From Streptomyces klenkii (GTDB taxonomy: Bacteria > Actinomycetota > Actinomycetes > Streptomycetales > Streptomycetaceae): DNA of 64,000 nt. Below the pieces are notes generated by a model. The model made no database searches, had not been told where the DNA came from, and worked only from the letters and a program-made list of their open reading frames with translations. Shown here piece after piece: positions 15,666 through 23,130 of this stretch (within the stretch, counting starts at the first letter, position 1; each line of letters starts with the position of its first letter). The position numbers were made by a program, and so were the translations under genes. The stretch covers positions 124,001 to 188,000 of the forward strand of contig NZ_RBAM01000013.1 of the NCBI RefSeq assembly GCF_003626645.1, read 5' to 3'.

Positions 15666-16475
15666 TCAGACGAGCGAGGTGTACAGCTCCGGCCGTCGGT
15701 CGCTCAGGTAGGTGTTCTCGGCGCGCGAGGCCTTCAGCAGCGCCGGGTCCACGTCGGCGGTGATCAGGTCCTCGCCGTGGCCGGCCCGCGCCCGGACGGT
15801 CCCGTCGGGGGCGGCGAGGCAGCTGAGGCCGGCGAAGGAGTACTCCCCCTCGTCGCCGCATCGGTTGGCGTAGGCGATGTACAGCTGGCTCTCCCAGGCG
15901 CGCACCGGGATCACGCTCTGCGGCACGATCTCGTACGGGCGCATCAGCGCGGTGGGCGCGAGCAGCAGCTCGGTGCCGGCCAGGGCGTGGGCCCGCACGG
16001 TCTCGGGGAACTCGACGTCGTAGCAGATCAGCAGGCCGAGGCGGAGGCCCGCGAAGTCCGCCTGCACGACGGGTTCGGTGCCGGGCCGGAAGTGGGCCGT
16101 CTCGTACGCGCCGAAGAGGTGGGTCTTGCGGTAGTTCGCGAGGCGGGCGCCGTCGGGGGCGACGAGCTGGAGCGCGTTGTAGAGCGTGGCCGGGTCATCC
16201 GCGTCGCGCTCGGGGTAGCCGTAGGCGACGGCCAGGCCGTGCTCGGCGGCGATCCGCGCCACGGCGCGGGCGCCGGGGCCGTCGGCCGTCTCGGCGCGGT
16301 CGGCGACGGCGGCGCCGAGGGCGTAGCCGGTGAGGAACAGCTCGTTGGTGAGCAGCAGCCGGGCTCCGGCGGCGGCGGCCCGGCGGGCGGCGGCGTCGAG
16401 GGCGGCGAGGCTGTCCGAGGTGGAGGAGGGAACGCCGGCGGGGCCCTGGTACAGCGCGATACGCGACGGCGTCAT
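15666..16475 (-). CDS. davA: 5-aminovaleramide amidase-like nitrilase-superfamily hydrolase (DavA family)
   Basis: A 269-residue carbon-nitrogen hydrolase with the full catalytic triad: Glu45 (NELFLTGY), Lys117 (NYRKTHLFG) and Cys151 (LLICYDVEFPE). The start RIALYQG and the segments VAYGYPER and YANRCGDE closely recall Pseudomonas DavA. The predicted role is hydrolysis of 5-aminovaleramide to 5-aminovalerate and ammonia, the step after DavB. The ATG at 16475 begins MTPSRIAL. The genes for the next steps (aminotransferase DavT and dehydrogenase DavD) are not in this window. Other omega-amides are possible substrates. Confidence 0.82.
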   Translation of the reverse strand: MTPSRIALYQGPAGVPSSTSDSLAALDAAARRAAAAGARLLLTNELFLTGYALGAAVADRAETADGPGARAVARIAAEHGLAVAYGYPERDADDPATLYNALQLVAPDGARLANYRKTHLFGAYETAHFRPGTEPVVQADFAGLRLGLLICYDVEFPETVRAHALAGTELLLAPTALMRPYEIVPQSVIPVRAWESQLYIAYANRCGDEGEYSFAGLSCLAAPDGTVRARAGHGEDLITADVDPALLKASRAENTYLSDRRPELYTSLV

Positions 16476-16585
16476 GCGGCCTCACTTCACCTGGTCAAAA
16501 GGGGGTGGCGCGGGTGCCCCTGCGGGGGCGCGCGTTAAGACGCCTTGACGGTACGGGCCGCCGTCATGACCGGACAAGGCTCGTC

Positions 16586-16646
16586 CGTTGCGCGAGGGTG
16601 AGTGATTCGTTGCGCCTTTCCGCGGTTTCGGCGCGATTCGTTGCGC
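16586..16646. promoter_or_regulatory. Three phased CGTTGCGC elements upstream of davA
   Basis: The octamer CGTTGCGC occurs at 16586-16593, 16608-16615 and 16639-16646. The last two copies extend to GATTCGTTGCGC. Start-to-start spacings are 22 and 31 bp, close to two and three helical turns, so all copies face the same side of the DNA. Lrp/AsnC proteins bind such phased degenerate repeats, and the nearest regulator gene is of that family. The assignment is an inference. Confidence 0.45.
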
Positions 16647-16673
16647 GGCCCCTACCGAGGGGTAGGCGGGGCC
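16647..16673 (-). terminator. Possible terminator after the lrp-like gene
   Basis: A 6-bp core stem (16651-16656 with 16661-16666) with a 4-nt loop, extended by GGCC/GGCC outside a small bulge. It lies between the lrp-like stop and davA. There is no T-run, so read-through is possible. Confidence 0.35.
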
Positions 16674-16698
16674 CTTCACGGTCCGGGCAGCGCGAGGG

Positions 16699-17154
16699 TC
16701 AGGAGGGGGCGCCGGAGCTGAAGCGGCGGAGGAGGGGGGAGAGCACGAGCACCGACTTGGTGCGCTCGACGAACGGCTCCCCGGCGATGCGCTCCAGCAC
16801 GCGCTCGAAGTGGCGCATGTCGGAGGCGAAGACCTGCACGAGGGCGTCCGCCTCGCCGGTGACCGTGGACGCGGACGCCACCTCGGGGTAGCGCGACAGG
16901 CCGCGGTGGATCGCCTCGGGCGAGGTGTTCCGGCGGCAGTAGATCTCGATGAAGCCTTCCGTCTCCCAGCCGAGCGCCGCGGGGTCCACGCGGACGGTGA
17001 AACCGGTGATGGCGCCCTCGGCGCGCAGCCGGTCCACACGCCGTTTCACGGCCGGCGCGGACAGGCCGACCTCGGCGCCGATGTCGGCGTAGGAGCGCCT
17101 GGCGTCTTCGGCCAGGGCATGCACGATGCGTTCGTCGAGCTCATTCAATCGCAC
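16699..17154 (-). CDS. Lrp/AsnC-family transcriptional regulator
   Basis: A 151-residue protein with the classic two-part layout. The N-terminal winged HTH (about 4-60) has LDERIVHALAEDARRSYADIG and the recognition helix region VGLSAPAVKRRVDRL. The C-terminal RAM/ACT ligand-binding domain (about 65-145) has VTGEADALVQVFASDM. Such proteins sense amino acids and assemble as octamers or larger. The gene lies just upstream of davA-davB and next to a cationic amino acid permease on the same strand, so control of lysine uptake and breakdown is the likely role (inference). The start is GTG at 17154. Confidence 0.88.
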   Translation of the reverse strand: MRLNELDERIVHALAEDARRSYADIGAEVGLSAPAVKRRVDRLRAEGAITGFTVRVDPAALGWETEGFIEIYCRRNTSPEAIHRGLSRYPEVASASTVTGEADALVQVFASDMRHFERVLERIAGEPFVERTKSVLVLSPLLRRFSSGAPS

Positions 17155-17240
17155 GGCGGGTGGATCACATTTCTACGGGTAACCAGCTGCTGCTACGAGC
17201 AGTAGATCACGTCCCCGGCCGTGTCCCCGACCCGAACGCA

Positions 17241-17276
17241 GCACCACCGCCCCCGGACGGCCGGGGGCGGTGGTGC
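17241..17276 (-). terminator. Terminator after the amino acid permease gene
   Basis: A perfect 16-bp stem (17241-17256 with 17261-17276) with a 4-nt loop, 44 nt past the permease stop. It isolates the permease from the lrp-like gene, so they are probably separate transcripts. Confidence 0.8.
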
Positions 17277-17319
17277 GGTTCTTCAGCGGTGAGGGGCCAC
17301 TCGGCCGGCGTGGAGAGGG

Positions 17320-19116
17320 TTACTTCTCCTCGCCGGACTTCGCCTGCGCCTGCTTGCCGCGCGCCTTCTTCTGCGGCTTCGGGCGGCCCTTGCCGGCGGC
17401 CTTCGAGGCGGGCGTGCCCGCGGAGGCGGACGCCTTCTTCGCCGCCGTGGTCCCGGCCTTCGTGCCGGTCCTGGCTCCGGTCTTCGGGCCGGCCTTCACG
17501 CCCGCCTTGGCACCGGTCTTCGGGCCGGCCTTGGTCCCGGCCTTCGGGCCGGTCTTCGCGGCAGCCGCCGCCTCCGCCGCGGGGACGGCCTCGGCCACGA
17601 CCACGTCGCCCGTGGCCAGCCGCGAGCGCCGCATCCCGTAGACGAAGTAGATCACCAGGCCGACGAGCATCCAGCCGCCGAAGACCTGCCACGTGATGGC
17701 GTCGAGGCTGAGCATCATGTAGACGCACATCGCGAAGCCCAGGACCGGGAAGATCAGGCCGAGCGGCACCTGCGCCCCGGCCACCCGGAAGCGCACGCCC
17801 GAGAACGGCACCCGGAAGCTGCGGTGCATGTCGGGGCGGGTGAAGCGCAGCACGATGACGGCGATGTTCACCAGGGCGAAGGCGAAGAGCGTGCCGATGC
17901 TGGTGGCGTCGGCGAGCTGGCCGAGCGGGACCGCGGCGGCCAGGACGCCGCAGAACAGCGAGACGATGACGGTGTTCGCCAGCGGCACGCCCTTGCGGTT
18001 GACCTTGGAGAAGGTCTTGGGGACCAGGCCGTCGCGGGACATCGCGAAGAGGATGCGGGTCTGGCCGTACAGGACGGTGAGGACGACGCTGGCGATGGCG
18101 ATGACGGCACCGGCGGCGAGCAGCACGGCCCAGATGCTCATGCCGGTGACGTCCTTCATGATCCCGGCGAGCGCGGCCTCGGAGCCCTTGAAGTCGCCCC
18201 ACGGCATGGCGCCGACCGCGACGGCCGCGACCAGCACGTACAGCACCGTGACGATCAGCAGCGACAGCATGATCGCCTTGGGGAGGTCCTTCTTCGGGTT
18301 CTTGGCCTCCTCACCGGCGGTGGAGGCGGCGTCGAAGCCGATGTAGGAGAAGAAGAGCGTGGCGCCCGCGGCGCTGACGCCGCCGAGGCCGAGCGGCATG
18401 AAGGGCGTGTAGTTGCCGGCGCGGATGCCGGTGAAGGCCACGGCGCAGAAGAGCAGCAGGGCCACGATCTTCACGCCGACCATGATCGTGTTGGCGCGGG
18501 CGCTCTCCTTGGCGCCGCCGATCAGGAAGGCCATGCACAGCAGCACGACGAGCAGGGCGGGCAGGTTGAAGATGCCGCCGTCCGTGCCGGGCGGGTTGGC
18601 CAGCGCGTCCGGGATGGTGACGCCGATCGTGCCGTCGAGGAGCTCGTTGAGGTACTGGCCCCAGCCGACGGCCACGGCCGCGACGGAGACGCCGTACTCC
18701 AGGATCAGGCACCAGCCGCAGACCCAGGCGATGATCTCGCCCAGGGTGGCGTAGGCGTACGAGTACGAGGATCCGGAGACCGGGATGGTGCCGGCCAGCT
18801 CGGCGTAGGACAGGGCCGAGAACAGGGCCGTGACGCCGGCGAGCACGAAGGAGATCACGACGGCGGGGCCGGCGTCGGGGACGGCCGAGCCGAGCACGAC
18901 GAAGATGCCGGTGCCGAGGGTGGCGCCGATGCTGATCATGGTCAGCTGCCACATGCCGAGCGAGCGGCGCAGGGTGCCGCCCTCGCCCTGGCCGCCCTCG
19001 GCGACCAGGCGCTCGACGGGCTTGCGGCGCATCAGGCGGGCGCCGAAGCCGGTGGCGGGCGGCGGGGAGAGCCGCTTGTCACCGGTGACGGGGGGCGCGG
19101 TGCCTTGGTCCAACAC
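17320..19116 (-). CDS. APC-family cationic amino acid permease with lysine-rich tail
   Basis: A 598-residue permease of the CAT-like branch of the APC superfamily, with about twelve to fourteen hydrophobic helices. Family landmarks are MISIGATLGTGIFVVLG near the first helix, LSYAELAGTIPVSGSSYSYAY, FFSYIGFDAASTAGEEAKNPKKDLPKAI and FAMSRDGLVPKTF. The GTG at 19116 is chosen for GGAG 7 nt upstream. The last 79 residues form a cytoplasmic tail built from repeated K-[AT]-G-x units (for example KTGPKAGTKAGPKTGAKAG), like histone H1 tails. Uptake of lysine or arginine fits both the subfamily and the neighbouring davBA genes. The tail is not needed for transport in ordinary family members. Confidence 0.85.
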   Translation of the reverse strand: MLDQGTAPPVTGDKRLSPPPATGFGARLMRRKPVERLVAEGGQGEGGTLRRSLGMWQLTMISIGATLGTGIFVVLGSAVPDAGPAVVISFVLAGVTALFSALSYAELAGTIPVSGSSYSYAYATLGEIIAWVCGWCLILEYGVSVAAVAVGWGQYLNELLDGTIGVTIPDALANPPGTDGGIFNLPALLVVLLCMAFLIGGAKESARANTIMVGVKIVALLLFCAVAFTGIRAGNYTPFMPLGLGGVSAAGATLFFSYIGFDAASTAGEEAKNPKKDLPKAIMLSLLIVTVLYVLVAAVAVGAMPWGDFKGSEAALAGIMKDVTGMSIWAVLLAAGAVIAIASVVLTVLYGQTRILFAMSRDGLVPKTFSKVNRKGVPLANTVIVSLFCGVLAAAVPLGQLADATSIGTLFAFALVNIAVIVLRFTRPDMHRSFRVPFSGVRFRVAGAQVPLGLIFPVLGFAMCVYMMLSLDAITWQVFGGWMLVGLVIYFVYGMRRSRLATGDVVVAEAVPAAEAAAAAKTGPKAGTKAGPKTGAKAGVKAGPKTGARTGTKAGTTAAKKASASAGTPASKAAGKGRPKPQKKARGKQAQAKSGEEK

Positions 19117-19397
19117 GGGGTTGCTCCGTTCATGACCTGCCGGTCGGGGGATGCCGGTCAGGAAGCGGCGGCCCACGGCGGCACCCGGGGGGCGCTGGGG
19201 CATGACAGAGCAAACCCGTAGCGAGGGGGTACCGCCGAGCAAGCGGTACCCGCCACTCCACGTTCTGCGCAGACCCTACGAGGTCAGGGCCCGCGCTCGT
19301 AATGCACCATTCTTGCGTATGCCCGGCTGATCATTGCGTCCGGGGGTCCAGAACGGGCGATCGTTGCACGTCGCGTTATGAATCGGTACATGGGCAA
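19117..19397. other. Spacer upstream of the permease gene
   Basis: About 280 bases with no convincing gene. The region next to 19116 must hold the permease promoter, but I see no clear -35/-10 pair. AT content is higher around 19310-19400 than in surrounding DNA. Confidence 0.4.
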
Positions 19398-19438
19398 CGA
19401 AAAAGGGGCGCGACCCGGCGAACCGGATCACGCCCCTT
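19398..19438 (-). terminator. Canonical intrinsic terminator of guaB1 with UUCG loop
   Basis: On the minus strand a 16-bp stem (including two G-T pairs) closes a TTCG tetraloop (plus-strand positions 19419-19422) and is followed by a T-run (19404-19400). It starts 12 nt after the guaB1 stop. This is the most textbook terminator in the window. Confidence 0.92.
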
Positions 19439-19450
19439 CCGGGGTGCGGA

Positions 19451-20893
19451 CTACTGCCAGCTGGCGTGCAGCGGCTTGCCCTCGGCGTAGCCGGCGGCGC
19501 TCTGGACGCCGACGACGGCACGCTCGGCGAACTCGGTCAGGGAGCCGGCGCCCGCGTAGGTGCAGGAGGAGCGGACGCCCGCGATGATCGAGTCGATCAG
19601 GTCCTCGACGCCCGGGCGGGCCGGGTCGAGGAACATGCGCGAGGTGGAGATGCCCTCCTCGAACAGGCCCTTGCGGGCGCGGTCGTAGGCGGACTCCGTG
19701 GAGGTGCGGTTCTGCACGGCGCGCGCGGAGGCCATGCCGAAGGACTCCTTGTAGGAGCGGCCGTCGGCGGTCTGCTGGAGGTCGCCCGGGGACTCGTAGG
19801 TGCCGGCGAACCAGGAGCCGATCATCACGTTGGACGCGCCGGCGGCCAGGGCCATCGCCACGTCGCGCGGGTGGCGGACGCCGCCGTCGGCCCACACGTG
19901 CTTGCCGTACTTCTTCGCCTCGGCGGCGCACTCCAGGACGGCGGAGAACTGCGGGCGGCCCACGCCGGTCATCATGCGGGTGGTGCACATGGCGCCCGGG
20001 CCCACGCCGACCTTGATGATGTCCGCGCCGGCCTCGATGAGGTCGCGCACGCCCTCGGCGGCGACGATGTTGCCCGCGACGATCGGGACCTGCGGGTCGA
20101 GGCCGCGGACGGCCTTGATCGCGGCGATCATCGACTCCTGGTGGCCGTGCGCGGTGTCGACGACGATCGTGTCGGCGCCGGCCTCCAGCAGGGCCTTGGC
20201 CTTGCCCGCCACGTCGCCGTTGATGCCGACGGCGGCGGCGATGCGCAGCTTGCCGTCCGCGTCGGTGGCGGGGGTGTAGAGCGTGGCGCGCAGGGCGCCC
20301 TTGCGGGTGAGGATGCCGGCCAGGCGGCCGTCCTTGTCGACCGCGGGGGCGAGCTTGCGGTGGGCGCCGTCGAGCTGGTTGAAGGCCTCGCGCGGGTCCA
20401 TGTCCGCGTCGAGGAGCAGCAGCTCCTTCGACATGACCTCGGACAGCTGGGTGAAGCGGTCCACGCCGGTCAGGTCGTGCTCGGTGACGACGCCGACGGG
20501 GCGGTGGTCCGCGTCGACGACGACGCCGGCGCCGTGGGCCCGCTTGGGCAGCAGGGACAGCGCGTCGGCGACGGTCTGGGAGGGGCTGAGGACGATCGGG
20601 GTGTCGAGCACGAGGTGGCGGCTCTTGACCCAGGAGATGACCTCGGTGACGACCTCGATCGGGATGTCCTGCGGGATGACGACGATGCCACCGCGGCGGG
20701 CGACGGTCTCCGCCATGCGGCGGCCGGCGATCGCGGTCATGTTGGCGACGACGAGGGGGATGGTGGTCCCGGTCCCGTCCTGGGCGGAGAGGTCCACCGC
20801 CTGGCGGGAGCCGACCGCGGAGCGGCTCGGCACCATGAACACATCGTCGTACGTGAGGTCGTACGGCGGCTTCTGGTCATTAAGGAAACGCAT
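19451..20893 (-). CDS. guaB1: GuaB1-type IMPDH/GMP reductase family protein with CBS domains
   Basis: A 480-residue protein of the IMPDH/GMPR fold. It begins with MRFLNDQKPPYDLTYDDVFMVPS, has a CBS-domain pair inserted at about 95-205, and a catalytic loop GVGPGAMCTTRMMTGVGRPQ with the active-site Cys. The missing canonical IMPDH flap and the short C-terminal part point to the actinobacterial GuaB1 group. A mycobacterial member of that group is known to be a GMP reductase (GMP to IMP with NADPH) rather than an IMP dehydrogenase. The likely role is purine salvage under CBS-domain nucleotide control. It stands alone, with its own promoter and terminator. Confidence 0.88.
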   Translation of the reverse strand: MRFLNDQKPPYDLTYDDVFMVPSRSAVGSRQAVDLSAQDGTGTTIPLVVANMTAIAGRRMAETVARRGGIVVIPQDIPIEVVTEVISWVKSRHLVLDTPIVLSPSQTVADALSLLPKRAHGAGVVVDADHRPVGVVTEHDLTGVDRFTQLSEVMSKELLLLDADMDPREAFNQLDGAHRKLAPAVDKDGRLAGILTRKGALRATLYTPATDADGKLRIAAAVGINGDVAGKAKALLEAGADTIVVDTAHGHQESMIAAIKAVRGLDPQVPIVAGNIVAAEGVRDLIEAGADIIKVGVGPGAMCTTRMMTGVGRPQFSAVLECAAEAKKYGKHVWADGGVRHPRDVAMALAAGASNVMIGSWFAGTYESPGDLQQTADGRSYKESFGMASARAVQNRTSTESAYDRARKGLFEEGISTSRMFLDPARPGVEDLIDSIIAGVRSSCTYAGAGSLTEFAERAVVGVQSAAGYAEGKPLHASWQ

Positions 20894-20912
20894 ACTGGCT
20901 CTCTCACCTGCG

Positions 20913-20942
20913 ATTTTACGTACGGAGCGGGTGGGGAGTCAG
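20913..20942 (-). promoter_or_regulatory. Candidate guaB1 promoter
   Basis: On the minus strand CTGACT (20942-20937) and TAAAAT (20918-20913) lie 18 bp apart, about 20-25 nt upstream of the guaB1 ATG at 20893. The -10 is close to consensus and stands out as AT-rich. The leader would be very short. Confidence 0.45.
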
Positions 20943-21197
20943 ACCGGGCCGAGGCCGGATCGGGCTGAGGTTCCTGGACCCATCATCCACGATTGCGGGG
21001 CGTCGTGGCGAACTGGCGTGGCATTCTGTGACTTCGGCCAAGCGCTCCGGACGAGCCCTGTGGCTTCGCCCGAGGCGTCCGGCTTGCCTGCTTTTACGCC
21101 GTACGGTGCCCGCTGGAGCGGGAACGCGCCCTGAAAAGGAAGAAGCGGACGCCGTGCCCGTCGGCACGTACGCCCGCTCCACGCCGTTCGTGACGGC
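20943..21197. other. Spacer between guaB1 promoter and SorC-family gene
   Basis: About 255 bases without a convincing gene or hairpin. The stretch past the regulator stop codon (21197 and below) has no strong terminator that I can see. Confidence 0.35.
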
Positions 21198-22265
21198 CTA
21201 CGACCCGTCCGGGTCCGCCCGGTCGAGTGCCGGGCGGGGGCCCGGGCCCGTCTCGCTGAGGAGGTAGTCGGCGGCCGTGGTGTCCGTGACCAGGCTCGTG
21301 ACCAGCCCGGACCGCAGCACCGCGCCGATCGCCGCCGCCTTGCGCCGGCCGCCCGCGATCGCGACGACCTCCGGTATCCGGCGCAGCCGGTCCGCCTCGA
21401 CCGTGATGCAGCGCTCGCCCAGGTCACGGCCGATCCGGCGGCCCTCGGCGTCGAAGAGGTGCGCGGACATCTCCGCGGCGGCGCCCAGCGACGCGTAGTG
21501 GGCCCGCTCCTCCTCCGTCAGCATGTCGTAGACGGTCGAGATGCCCGGCGCCCACGAGCCGATGGAGACGGCCGCGACCGTCACCTTGTCGAAGTAGTCG
21601 AAGGCGCGGGCGATGCCCGTCTGGCCGCGCAGCGCGGCGGCCGTGGCCGGGTCCGGCAGCAGCATCGGCGCGTAGATCGGGTGCGCCTCGCCGCCGGAGA
21701 CCTGCGCGGCGCGCCGCACGGCCTCCACCGAGCCGCGCTCCGCCGTGCCCGCGTCGTAGACGCCGGTGAGCTGGACGACGGTGCACGGCGGCAGCCGGTG
21801 CAGCGCCGCGGCCATGTGAATGGTCGAGCGGCCCCAGGCCAGGCCCAGCACATCGCCCTCGTGCACCAGCTCGCCGAGCAGGTCCGCAGCCACCTCGCCG
21901 AGGTTCTCGGGGTCGGGCGCGTCGTCCGCGGCGTCGGCGGGCGACTCGACGACCACCGCGTGGCGCAGGCCGTAGCGGGCGCGCAGCGCGTCGGAGCGCT
22001 CCGCGTCCAGCTCGGCGGGGACCCGGATCTCGATCCGCACGAGATCGCGTTCGAGCGCCGTCTCCAGCACCCGGGCGACCTTGAAGCGGCTCACGCCGAA
22101 CTCCTCGGCGATCTGGATCTTCGATTTGCCCTCGAGGTAGAAGCGGCGGGCCATGGCCGCCGCCTGCACCAGCTCGGCGGGCCCCATCGGCGTGGCTGAA
22201 CGGCCCGTCGACACCACCGTCTCCTCACTGTTCTCACACTGTTCGAGCTTGGACTCCACCGTCAT
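21198..22265 (-). CDS. SorC/DeoR-type sugar-binding transcriptional regulator
   Basis: A 355-residue regulator. The N-terminal HTH (about 37-75) contains ARRFYLEGKSKIQIAEEFGVSRFKVARVLE, and a SorC-type effector domain (about 85-340), related to the sugar-phosphate isomerase fold, has VLGLAWGRSTIHMAAAL and VAIAGGRRKAAAIGAVLRSG. Family members bind phosphorylated sugars. It lies 74 nt downstream of rpe on the same strand, so a pentose phosphate effector is plausible (inference). The ATG at 22265 gives a polar N-terminal extension; translation from a later Met (residue 27, MGPAELVQ) is possible. Confidence 0.85.
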   Translation of the reverse strand: MTVESKLEQCENSEETVVSTGRSATPMGPAELVQAAAMARRFYLEGKSKIQIAEEFGVSRFKVARVLETALERDLVRIEIRVPAELDAERSDALRARYGLRHAVVVESPADAADDAPDPENLGEVAADLLGELVHEGDVLGLAWGRSTIHMAAALHRLPPCTVVQLTGVYDAGTAERGSVEAVRRAAQVSGGEAHPIYAPMLLPDPATAAALRGQTGIARAFDYFDKVTVAAVSIGSWAPGISTVYDMLTEEERAHYASLGAAAEMSAHLFDAEGRRIGRDLGERCITVEADRLRRIPEVVAIAGGRRKAAAIGAVLRSGLVTSLVTDTTAADYLLSETGPGPRPALDRADPDGS

Positions 22266-22339
22266 CCTGTCAGAAACGGCGGTCCTTGATCAGACCCTGA
22301 CCTTCGCGCTCAGCATTTCGGGCGAGCGCGGCGAGCCGC

Positions 22340-23026
22340 TCAGTGCCCGCAGGCCCGGGCCGCACCGGCCGCCACGCGCTCCGCCTGGGCGCGCAGGCCC
22401 CGTACGGCCGCCGCCGGGTCCTCCGTACCGTAGACGGCGGATCCGGCCACGAACACGTCCGCTCCGGCCTCCGCGCACCGCTCGATCGTCTCCGCCGAGA
22501 CCCCGCCGTCGACCTGCAGCCACATCTGAAGGCCGTGCTTCGAGATCAGCTCCCGGGTGCGGCGGATCTTGGGCAGCATGATGTCCAGGAAGGCCTGGCC
22601 GCCGAAGCCGGGCTCGACCGTCATGATCAGCAGCATGTCCAGCTCGGGCAGCAGGTCCTCGTACGGCTCGATCGGCGTCGCCGGCTTCAGCGCCATCGAC
22701 GCGCGGGCGCCCTTCGCCCGGATCTCCCGCGCGAGCCGCACCGGCGCGGCGGCGGCCTCCGCGTGGAAGGTCACCGACCCGGCGCCGGCCTCCACGTACT
22801 GCGGGGCCCAGCGGTCCGGGTCCTCGATCATCAGGTGGCAGTCCAGCGGGGTGTCCGTGGCCCGGCTCAGCGACTCGACGATCGGCACGCCGAGGGTGAG
22901 GTTGGGGACGAAGTGGTTGTCCATGACGTCGACGTGGAGCCAGTCGGCGCCCTTGACCGCCTCCGCCTCGTCGGCGAGGCGGGCGAAGTCAGCGGACAGG
23001 ATGCTGGGGTTGATCTGCGCGGCCAT
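22340..23026 (-). CDS. rpe: Ribulose-phosphate 3-epimerase
   Basis: Interconverts ribulose 5-phosphate and xylulose 5-phosphate in the pentose phosphate pathway. It is a TIM barrel of 228 residues. Motifs present are INPSILSADFARL (5-17), WLHVDVMDNHFVPNLT with the metal His and Asp, CHLMIEDP, MTVEPGFGGQAF and QVDGGVSAET with the second catalytic Asp. The start is ATG at 23026. Ribulose 5-phosphate is also a RibBA substrate. The gene is grouped with rsmB and fmt upstream and the SorC-type regulator downstream. Confidence 0.95.
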   Translation of the reverse strand: MAAQINPSILSADFARLADEAEAVKGADWLHVDVMDNHFVPNLTLGVPIVESLSRATDTPLDCHLMIEDPDRWAPQYVEAGAGSVTFHAEAAAAPVRLAREIRAKGARASMALKPATPIEPYEDLLPELDMLLIMTVEPGFGGQAFLDIMLPKIRRTRELISKHGLQMWLQVDGGVSAETIERCAEAGADVFVAGSAVYGTEDPAAAVRGLRAQAERVAAGAARACGH

Positions 23027-23130
23027 GCCTTAAGCGTGCCATGCCCACTGCGCTCAGTTGTGCGGGGGCCTCCCCAACGGGGAGGCGAGGGCACGCCGCG
23101 CCCTCGCCCTTCCGGAGCCGGAGCGCGCCG

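Noticed and set aside
13895..16475. Indole-3-acetamide (tryptophan monooxygenase plus amidase) auxin pathway
   Set aside because: The oxidase and, above all, the amidase resemble DavB/DavA. The amidase is a nitrilase-superfamily protein, not an amidase-signature IaaH. Kept only as an alternative.
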